64,000 nt of DNA from assembly GCA_026168455.1 (NCBI GenBank), contig CM047426.1, positions 26,347,058 to 26,411,057 of the forward strand. Reading direction: 5' to 3'. Every line of letters starts with the position of its first letter. The stretch's first letter is position 1. The notes below the pieces were generated by a model. It did not search any database, had not been told where the DNA came from, and worked only from the letters and a program-made list of their open reading frames with translations. The stretch comes from Theocolax elegans. Taxonomy: Eukaryota; Arthropoda; Insecta; Hymenoptera; Cerocephalidae. The translations under genes and the position numbers were made by a program. Positions 51,757 through 62,600 of the stretch are shown piece after piece.

Positions 51757-53531
51757 AATTTACATGGACAACAAAAATTGAATAGATAATGTAAATTTTA
51801 ATATTTCTAATATTATTATTAGATTATTAATATTATTATTATATGTTATGTATTTAAAATAATAATGTTTTCTCACTGCATGAAAGATAAGTCCGAATAA
51901 TTTGAAAACAATATTTTTATTTTTAAATATTGACTCCAAATTGCCCATGCTTGGGATATTATATATATGAATTTAACCGGTCTTATAGTGAAATAACTTG
52001 CGACTATTCAATATTTTTCAATAATGCGTGAACCCTCCTTTTTACACAACTTACTTTCATATCGGTAAGTTTTAAATGTTGCCAAAGGTGTTAAAAAATT
52101 AATTAAATTGAGAAGAAGATCGAGAAGGAAAAAAATCCACGTTCCCAAGTCGGGACGAAGATAAAAGACGCAAGTTATAACCAATTACATTCATATACTT
52201 AATAACAATATTTTTATATTAAATCGAAGTAAACATTGTATTTTATTCACAAAATAAAACATTATTTGAAGTGTGCAGGTATAAAATCAAAATTAGCTGT
52301 AGATAACATAAACATTTTTTATTTTACAAAACTTTGTGTATAAATTTGCAATACAAGAAAATATATTTTGTTTAAAATTAAGTAATTAAATCGAACATCC
52401 ATTTTATTCTGTGTAAGACGCAATAAACTATATTCAAGTTCTCTAACGATAATACATTTCATGTACCTGTATAAAGCTATTATAAACTGAACATATATAG
52501 AAACAGTTGCAATATAATTTATTTTAATTGTTTGATTTGTCAGTATTGCAAATTCTTTAACATAATAGTAAATAACAATAAATTCTATACTAAAAAAATT
52601 ATTTAAATATTTTATAAATCATTTGTTATTTGATCCATTGTCTTCATTGGTTCTTTCTCATTATTATTTGACCACGTCATATATTGTACTATATAGTTTT
52701 TTTCCAACAATCCACTTTAAACGACTAAATATTGTAGCATTCTATACTTTTGCGCTTTGATTTACTTAATTTAGGTTTACTTATATCATTATTTATTGTT
52801 GTTATTATTTATAGATTCATTTTAACACACAGCGATATTCAGAAAAATATTTTCACATTTGTGCTACGTGATACAACATTTTCACTAAGTGCTAATATTG
52901 GAATGTACATTTTGGATATTACGATAAAAAATATAGTACTTTACATCAAATATTTACACAATACAAATTATATCAACAGTTGAAACAAATTAAGTACTCG
53001 TTGAAGAAGAATTGCGCTAAAATTTGAAAACAATACTGTTTATCTATAATGATTGAAATTTATAATGCATCACACATGTGTCTAAGTAACTACAATTGGG
53101 CTCATGATTATATATAGCTTTGTTTCTTTTCTTTCCCAAGTATACAACTTTTGATATACCTCTGTACAACTTTAACATTTTGTGCTCCCATTACACGCAA
53201 TACATATAGTTCTATATCGGAAATAAAATATGTTTATAAGTTTTTTTTTTGCATATATAAATATGCATATAAGTATAGTTATATTTTTCGCCAGCGAATT
53301 TCATGTTTATATAACCTGTATTAATATATATATTGTTCGCGTTCGTACGTAAGGCCTTCTAAACGCAAATAAAATGAGGGAGGTTTAGAAATTACTGATA
53401 ATATATATATATATATATAATAAATGAAAATGTGGTGTACCAACAGGCGATATGCGCGATTTACAATTTCCGATTCGCATCGTTTCTTCATCTCACACAT
53501 TTAAATTACGATGACGACAGTTCATAACGAT
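51757..53531. other. 3' flank of Rab26 (probable 3' UTR plus intergenic DNA)
   Basis: AT-rich, no coding gene. The portion adjoining 53531 should be the 3' UTR of the - strand Rab26. I could not single out its poly(A) site. Confidence 0.45.
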
Positions 53532-53664
53532 TCAAGTTGATAGACAATGGGAACTCAAACAGGAACTCCGTTGTGATTGATGTTGCCGAAGATAATCTTG
53601 CACATTGAATCTCTCCTCGTCTGGATCGCAACCTTCTTCCTTACTCGATCTTGCTTTTAATTCC
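53532..53664 (-). CDS. Rab26: Rab26 last coding exon (hypervariable tail)
   Basis: 133 nt after the acceptor ATTTCAG. The first base completes the Arg codon of VAR, and then 43 codons run to the TGA at 53532-53534. The FNVQDYLR stretch is characteristic of Rab26 tails; cysteines occur at -9 and -4 from the C-terminus (CLSSHCLST). Confidence 0.88.
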
Positions 53665-56600
53665 CTGAAATTAATGGTTTATTAGACCCTTCATATAACT
53701 TTTTATCAACAATTATTTATTATCCGATACTTCTGCATAAGGCAAATATTTTAATAGAATTTTTACTTTTTGGTGCTTCAAAAAGGAGAGAAATTTAAAA
53801 TCAAATAAAACATAGATAGGCACTAGTTTATTAGAAATTATTATTTTCTAATGTACATAATTCCCCTTGAACCAAATAAAATTAATTATATTGCAGACGT
53901 AGATACTTTATTTATGCATTACTGTAAAGCAATCGGGTAACCTTGGAATAATACATGATCTACCCCTGATAGAAATGTTAACGGATTATTAGATATTTAT
54001 TAGCTAATTTTGATATTTATAGCGCCATTCTATTATTATTTCGATATATGAAAAATAAAAATTAAATATTTTTTCACTTAATCATATTGTAATATTGATA
54101 AAATTAATATATAAGTAATCGTAATTAAAAACATTTTTAATAAAATTTTATTATTGATATTAATAAAAAATACTTTCATTTGATTAGTACGTTAACCGAA
54201 AACGATGGTTAAATTTCTAGCAAGGATATTATGAAATATAATAATACTTCGCAGTTAATATTGATGAACTTTCGATGCGTTCCATTGATACTGGATTACT
54301 ATACAGGCAGGTATACATCTAGTTATATATTTACGAGGGATTACGCATTACTAACAAACGGATTATACCAACGCACAATCACACACACACGCATAATATG
54401 TGGGGAAGAAGGGTGGCTCATTATCATGCTCCGTTGAATTTTGATTCCTCAGAACATTTTTCGCTATTTCAAAACTATAAACTGAATTATCTGGGAAATA
54501 AATATTTATATTAAAATTTTGTGTATTAGAAATAATGCGATGTATTTATATAGTTATTATCCACAGGGCCGGGTTAAGGCATGGGTACACTGGGGCACGA
54601 GCCCGGGGCTCCGTTATTTTGGGGACCACATCATTTACAAATTACTTACAAAATATCCTATAAAAACAATTTTTTTGTATATATCTTATATTTTTCTTGG
54701 GAATCTATTTTATATTTTTAAAACATTTTTTGGTCCCAGTATTTTAGCTTCTATTTTACTAGTATTTTTACTTTACTAGGAAAGTAATATAATATAAAAG
54801 TATTGAAACAATACCGAATAATTTTATTTTATTTAATATATGTATATATTAGTCTAATAAAAATACTTAATAATTGAATCAAACTATAAAAATAAATTAA
54901 GTAATCTAAAACTATGTTAAAATAAGGTATATGCTTCACTCCTATTGATTTATAGTATAATTTAAATTTGGCGCGTAAAACGTGTACTAAGAAAGCTCCG
55001 CCGATTTTCAATAGTTAAATTTAACGCAATTAGAGCTTTTAAAATGTGTACAATATACGCATTTATTGATGCAATTATTGATTAACTATATACGATAGAT
55101 TTGGATTTATTAGTAATATTTTAAACAAAAGTAAAGAATATAGATGTATAAAATGTGAGAATTTATGTAAACATTATCCAAATGACTTTGATGGAAATAT
55201 TTGAATTTTTTCATTAAAATTATATTTAGAACCAAAAGCTAAACAAGACGCAAATAATAAATTAGACAAATAAATTAACGAACGGTATCAATTACTTTAT
55301 AGAGATGGTTTATTTTCTATTTTTCCAAATGTCGAGGTAGCTATGAGAATTTTTTCACTAACTGTAGTGGTCAAAGATCATTTTTACGATTATCGTTAAT
55401 TAAAAACAATTATCGAAGTACACTGGAGACTTCCGGTTAAGACTCGGAACAGTGCACACGCATTGATAAGGGCTCATGGATAAAGCTAGTAGCATTGGTT
55501 AATATAAAGTGGAAAGTGTTAAAAGAAGGTAAAAAAAGAAGAAAAGAGCAAAAAGGACGGATGTAAGTGATATGTAAGGAAAAGATTTAAAATCAAAAGG
55601 AGAAGAAAAGGAAAAAGAAGAAACGTGCTAGAGAGGTTAGGTTTCGAGTATTGGAAAAAAAAAAAAAAAAAGATGGAGGATGAAAGAGAAACCAACGAAG
55701 TAGATAGCGGTAAGGAAGAGATGGAGCAAAAGAGAAGCAGAGGAAGGCCAAGAAAAGATAAAGGAGAGGAAAAAGGTCAAAATAAAATAAACAGCTATCT
55801 AAGAAGAAAAGAGAACACTTTTGAGGTGAATTTTGGGCGAGGAAGAGTAACGTATTCGCCGATAAGAGGCGTGGTAAGAGAGAGAGGAGAGACGGAGGCT
55901 AGTAAAAACGAGTCAGAGCAAGCGATCGAGGCGCACCAAGCGCACGAAGTAGCGAGAAAGGAAGGCAACACGGACAGAGAGAGATCAGAATATATGCTTC
56001 ATGATCGTGTAAGGCAGTTAGAAGCTCATTACCAATCGCAAGCGAGTTTCACGGAAGAAATGAATAGTAAAAGAATAAGCGAGACATTATTAAAAAAGAT
56101 AGAGGAACTGGAAAGTCGAATTAGGGAACTAGAACTGGACAAGGACATTATGGCAAAGGAAATACATAACCTAAAAACTGGGTTGCAAAAGGAAGGTACA
56201 GCAAGAAGTAAGGAAACGGAGAGTGGAACAGAAGAAGAGAGTAGTAAAAGGAATAGGTGTGAGCGTGTGAGTCAACTTTGGATACCAGGGAAGTAAATAA
56301 CAATGAAGTAGTAAGGAATGGCACACGCAATGAGTGTAAAGATAGAGAGGTTATAGAAGAGGATGGTGATATAAGAGAAAAAGTAAATAGAGAGTATTTG
56401 AAAAGGATTCCGGAATCACTGAATGAACACGAATTGGATTATGAACTAGAAGAAAGGAGGAAGAGAAAGAAAAACATTATGATAAGAGGAATAAGATCTG
56501 TAGGCAACGTAAAACAAGAAGTGAAGAACCTGTTAAGAGAGAAATTAGATTTACCGGCATATATAAAGAAAGTACGAGCAATAGGAGGAGGTGTAATTCT

Positions 56601-59600
56601 CGAAATGGAATCGATGGAAAATAAAATCGAAATTATGAAAAGGAAAAGAGGACTGAAAGGATTAAGAGTATGGATAGAGGACGACCTGACAAGGAGAGAA
56701 GAGGAAATTCAAAGGTGGCTGAGGAAGATAGAAGAGGAAGAGACGAGCAGGGGGCACAGAGTAAGAGTAGGTTACATGAAAATCAGAGTGGACGAGGAGT
56801 ACTACGAGTGGAGTGAGAAGCTAGGAAAATTAACAGTAATGCAGAAAAGAAGGACATTTCGTTAGAAGAGAGGGGGAACAGGTAAAAACAAATAAAGTTA
56901 GGTTAATGTCGTGGAATATAGCAGGGGTTAGGAAAGTATGGGAGGTGTGGGAGTACTTAATGAAGTTTGATATTTTGCTATTACAAGAAACATGGTTAGA
57001 AGAAAGAGAGGAAACGAAAGTTTTGAATAAATTAAGTAGGGAATATGAATGGAAAACAAAGAAAGCAGTAAGAGTAAATAAGAAAGGAAGGGCAAAAGGA
57101 GGAATTTTAGTAGGGATAAGGAAGGAAATAAATAAAAAAGTAGAAATAATAGAATGGAAATTGGGATTAACGATTAAAAATTTGAAAATTAAAAAGAAAG
57201 GCAGGTTAAGAATTATTGTAATTTATAATAATGAAAATATTGATAAACTGATTACGGAATTGAAAAAACAAATAGAGGAAGGGACAGAAAATAAGGAACA
57301 AATTATAATTGTAGGAGACTTAAATGCTAGAGTAGGAGAATACAATGTTAATCAACAAGGAGAACTAGGTATATACAGAAAATCAGAAGACAAATTTTTA
57401 AATAGAGAGGGAATGAAAGTACTAAAATTATGTGAAGAAGTAGGAGCTATAATAAGGAACGGAGACAGGAAGGGAGATAAAGAAGGGAAATTAACATTCA
57501 CTGGGGAGGGGGCAGGCTCTGTTTTAGACTTAGTTATTGAAATTGAAACTATAGGTTACAGTATTATAGAAAGAATAGAAATAAGAACTAGGGTAGAATC
57601 AGACCATTTGCCAGTGGAAGTAGATATAGAAACTAGTTATAGGGAAGGGGTAAAAGAGAAAACACAGTGTAGCAAGAAAGGAAAAGAAAAAGTTTTAAAG
57701 TGGGAGATAGAAAAAAGTAATGATTACAAAAATGAAATGGAAAGATTAGGAAAGGGGTTAATGATAGAGGGAAAATCAGCGAATGAAAGATGGGAGTTCT
57801 TATTAGAAAAAATATGGGAAACAGCAAAGAAATTTGATATGGTTAAAATAAAGGATAGAGAAAGGAAAAAAGAAATAGAATTAGGAGGATTAGAGGGAAA
57901 GGAGCAAAAAAAGGTAGTATGGAATAGTTTAAAAAAATGGTTGAGATCAAAAAGCGAGGAGGATAAAAATAACTTAAAGGCGGAAAGACAGAAATTAAAA
58001 AAGATAAGGGAAGGGAAAAGGAAAGAAGCTAGTGAGAAAAAATGGAAAATGGTAGAAGAGAGTAGGACAATACTGGTAGGAGACTACTGGAGAGCAATCA
58101 ATCAATTTAGGAAAAGAAGGGAGAAAAAGGGAGGAGGGATAGGAAAAGAAGAGTGGGTGGTTCATTTTAAAAACCTACTAGGAGTAAAAATGAATAAGGA
58201 TAATTTAGTTGAGGTTAAAGAAAAGAGGGAGGGGACAGATCTAGAATTAGAAAAGGATAGGCTCAGTGAGGAAATAACAGGAGCAGAAGTAAAAGTAGCG
58301 CTAAGTAGGATGAAAAACAATAAAGCACCAGGAGCGGATGGGTTAAAAGGGGAATTCTTAAAAGGTTTACCATCGGTATGGTTAAAAGAATTAGCAGAGA
58401 TTTTTAATATTTTGATGGAGAAAGGGGAAATAATAAAAGGCTGGAAAATAGCAAGAATTTTTCCAATTTATAAAGCAGGGGATGAAGGAAAAGTAGCAAA
58501 TTATAGGGGGGTTTCGCTCTTGAATGTAGGTTATAAATTATTGGCAAATATTTTAGCAAAAAGATTAAGAGAGTGGATGGAGGCTAACGAAATAGTAAAA
58601 GAAAATCAGGCAGGTTTTAGAGGAAAAAGAGGCACAAGAGATCACATTTTCACCCTAAATAGCATAATAGGTGGGAAAATTAAAAGGAAAGGAGGGAAGT
58701 TGTATACAGCTTTCATTGACTTCAAAACAGCTTTTGACTCTATAGACAGGGAAATTCTCTTTAGGAAAATAGAACAAAGAGGTGTAGTTGGAAATTTTTT
58801 AAAGATAATTAAAGAAATATACAGGGAAACAAAGAATGAGATAATAACAGAGGAGGGAATAACAGAGAGCTTTGAAACAGAAAGAGGAGTAAGACAGGGA
58901 TGTCCTTTAAGTCCAATTTTATTTAGTTTATTTATAGATGACATTGACGCAAATTGGGAGAAGAAAAATTTAGGAGGAACGGTAATAGGGAAAGAAAAAG
59001 TATTTTGCTTAAAATTCGCGGACGATATAGTAATATTGGCGGACTATAGGGAGGGGCTGAAGGATATGTTAAAAGAATTAGAAATATATTGTAAAAGAAA
59101 TGGTGTGACAGTAAATACGAAGAAAACGAAGGTTATGATTTTTAAGAAAGCAGGAAAAGCGAAAAGAGATGAGAAATGGGAATTCGAAGGGGTGAAACTT
59201 GAAATAGTGAAAGAATATAAATATTTAGGATATTGGTTCTCATCAGGAAATTCGTATAATACTCACCTAAGAAAGATAGCGGGAAATCTTCAAAAAATGA
59301 TAAATATAACATGGGGGATAAACAAAAGAGCCAAAGTAGGAAGTTTAAAAAGGAGATTATATTTGTTAGATGCGATAGTTAGAGCAGGTTGCTTATATGG
59401 AGCGGAAATTTGGGGATGGGGTAGGAGGGAGTATATTGAACAAGTGCAAGGTAGGTATGTTAAAATGGCTCTAGGAGTCAATCAAAATACTCCTGATTAT
59501 ATATGGAGAATGGAAGCAGGAAGGACTAGCCTTCTAATAGAAACAAGAAAAAGAGCAAGTAGATACTTGGTAAGCATACTAGGAATGGGAAAAGAAAGAC

Positions 59601-62600
59601 TGCCTAATATTTGTCTGAAAGAAGAGATAAGGGGAATATTAAACGGAAATGCTTCAATATGGGGGAGGGAGCTTCAAGTAGCACTAGGAGAAATAGGGGA
59701 TGGGGAAACTTTAGAGGAATTAAATAAATGCAACAATATAGAGAAAGTGAGGAGGAATTTAGAAATAGGAATAAAGACTAAAGTAGAGCAAGAGATTCAA
59801 AGAGATTGGGGAAAGATAGATAGGTCTAAGTACAATGAATTATATAGAAGCATAAAGACTGATTTAGGGCAAGAGAGATACTGGGAAGATAGAAACATAG
59901 GCGAAAGAGAGAAAGAACAGTGGGCACGATTAAGATGTGGTAGTATAGGGAAGTCAGTGGGAAAAGGTTTCAAAGACTTAGATTGTAGGTTATGTAGAAT
60001 AGAAAGGGAAGAAATTGATTATATATGGAAATGTAGGATAGCTAGACAAGAAATAAACAAGAAATGGGTAGACGAGGTAGATGGATATAAAATATCAGTT
60101 AGTGGGGATGAAGGTAGATTAGCATTAGTAGAATTACTAAAAGGAATACCAAAAACAGGAATCTGTAAATATAGTAGGGATTTTGAAAAACTAGTCAGTA
60201 TGAAACGAGAAGAACGAAAAGAATGAAAAGTGACCAAAGTAAAGTGTTAGGGAGAAAAGAATGAAAGGAAGAAAGCATTGTAATTAAAATGTAAATCATT
60301 CGGAATAAAAATTACTTGTATAGCTAGGGTTTTTTTTTTGTATTTATCGCGTAAAATGTAATGTATAGCAGTAATGTAAATAGTTGTAAGCTCACAAACG
60401 ATTATAATTGTAAACGGGAAAGTAAAAAGATGTAAAAATCTGTACTTGGAAATAAATAAATAAATATATAAATAATATCGAAGTACACTGACACAAAAAA
60501 ATTAAATTAATACAGTATTATGTGTATAGAGAATAAATTATTAAAAAATATTAATTTCGATGAAACTGCCGATGATTTTGTAGTCAGATAAGTGCGGAAT
60601 AAATTATTTTAAAATATTTAAAATGCTTTTAACTTATTTACATATTCATACTTAATAGACTAATTTAATTAATTAAATTTAATTAATTAAATTAATCTGA
60701 TATGCATTCATCAAATCTAGAAAAATAATGAATTTTAACTATTTATTATTTGTTTATTATAATTTTGCAAATTATTTTAGCAAAAGTTTTTAAAACGACG
60801 TAAATTAAAGTTTTGAAAATTTTTAGGAATGAATCCTTACAGTGGGCCCTATCATATTTTTGCCCATAGGACCCTACATCGATTAATCCGGGCCAATTTG
60901 TTCACATATACATACATATTTTTTTCTCAATGTACAGAGTAACTAAAAATCGATGTGATATTAAAAAATGTATTTTTATTTAATATAATAATTTACATTT
61001 AAATTACTGTTTATTATCATTATCATCAACATTATATGAGAATTAATAATTGAGCTGTATTCAAGTAGTCGTGGAAGTTACCGAGAAAAGAGCAGTTTTT
61101 ATAACACATTTTTCTGCATATAGATTTTATTTATTTATAGTTTTTAATTTATTTTTATAATTTATTTATAATAATGAAGGATCACAATTTCCATTTTAAA
61201 ATACAATATTAATCAATATAATTCAAACTCTTTTATAACTATCGTATATAGTAATATAATTAGAGTGCAGCTCATTTACGATAAACAATGTACTAGATTT
61301 ACCATATCGTTATTGTAAAGTTTCGTGCTAGAACTAACGTTTATCCGTAATAAATCAAAAGAAATCTCAAATGCAAAAGAAGATATAATCAATTTTTAAA
61401 AGTTAGTGAAGTACTAATTAAATATAAATTTTATTAATTAATCAAAATATGAAAAATAATAAAAATTTGTCGGTTACACATATAAGTGACATATTACTAC
61501 TAAGTTTTTGATAGATGCTTTTAACGTATAAAGTGCATTTTATAGGTTTTACGTAAGTAAAGTTTGAAAATGTTTCAAAGATAAGAAATTCTTAACGACT
61601 CCTAATTGCAACGCATAAACACTGACCTGGCAACCGCATGAAAAGCCAATTCGACATTCAGGCCAGTCTTAGCAGAGGTTTCCATAAAGGGCACTTTGTA
61701 CTCGTTTGCCAGACGTTGCCCGTCTTCTCTTCTTACAATGCGGTCCGATCCGCAATCGCTTTTGTTTCCTGCAAATTATTTGCATTTAATATATTTATTT
61801 AATATTTAATTTATCATTCTTATTTATCTATAGACATATATTTATACACTATTAAGAGAAAGAAATAATTGCGACAAATAAATGTTTCTTAATTATTGAA
61901 TACATCGTGTACAACTTACATATGAGAGAAAAAGTTCTTATTTACTTAACTTAAATATACGATGATGTAATATTTAAGATATATACATTTATATAGCAAT
62001 TATTCCTTATTCATAGTGTATACATTATTATAGTCATTTATTTATTTAATTTATAGAATACACGTACATTTTCTTACTTTTCTTTAATAAAGAAAAAGCC
62101 TAAGTTTGAGAAAAAAACGAGAAATCATTATTTAAATTGAAATTACTTTTTACTTATATAAATATTTCTTTATAATAATACAAGATTAATCTTTGAGCAA
62201 TGATCCGAATTAAATTAAAGTGTATATGTGCAGTATATATATTTTTTCAGCTAAATATTTAATAGTTTTCGGTGTCAACAGTTCCGTATTAAATTGTATT
62301 ATTGGATCATCATCGTATTTTTACGGTTAAATATATGTGTTTTTAAAGTATTGATTTTTCAAAAGTATATAGAGGTACTAGAACATTAGCATACACACTG
62401 AGAAAAATAGTACAATAAAAATTACCATATTGTTATAGTAACGTAAGTAAGGATGTACTTGGATTATCGTGATTTGTACTATATTGTATAACAAATGTCT
62501 ATCTATCTATATATAGTATAATTTCTATTAGAATTTTGTAACAAAAATTACTATGAAATATAGTAAATATTGCAATAATCCAAGTATATCTCTACATTAC

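Larger units (their letters stand above)
55426..60475 (+). mobile_element. Full-length non-LTR retrotransposon (LINE), ~5.05 kb
   Basis: Bounded exactly by a perfect 15-bp direct repeat, TATCGAAGTACACTG (55411-55425 and 60476-60490). It has a ~250-bp 5' UTR with a run of 17 A just before the ORF1 ATG, an ORF1 region (55673-56865), ORF2 (56906-60226), a ~250-bp 3' UTR and an AAATA-rich tail (about 60450-60475). The + strand is extremely purine-rich, giving Lys/Glu/Gly-rich proteins unlike the host genes. It carries an APE-type endonuclease and a reverse transcriptase without an RNase H region that I can see. The clade (Jockey/CR1/R1-like versus others) cannot be assigned by eye. It lies antisense to Rab26. 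Confidence 0.93.
54564..60896 (+). mobile_element. Decayed hAT DNA transposon (ZMYM1/TTF type) interrupted by a LINE
   Basis: The left terminus, CAGGGCCGGGTTAAGG at 54564, pairs with an inverted right terminus ending near 60896 (TTAATCCGGGCCA). Subterminal G/C-rich blocks (GAGCCCGGGGCTCC on the left; GTGGGCCCTATC and GCCCATAGGACC on the right) also correspond. Between them, on the + strand, lie fragments of a hAT transposase C-terminus (see pseudogene entries). CAGGG-type ends and FPNVEVAMRIF are typical of the ZMYM1-like hAT group. An 8-bp target duplication is no longer visible. Without the nested LINE the element is ~1.27 kb, so the 5' part of the transposase is deleted. Confidence 0.75.

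Noticed and set aside
55426..60475. Site-specific rDNA element (R1/R2 type)
   Set aside because: The insertion lies in a hAT transposase remnant with a 15-bp TSD, not in rDNA, so no target specificity of that kind is shown.
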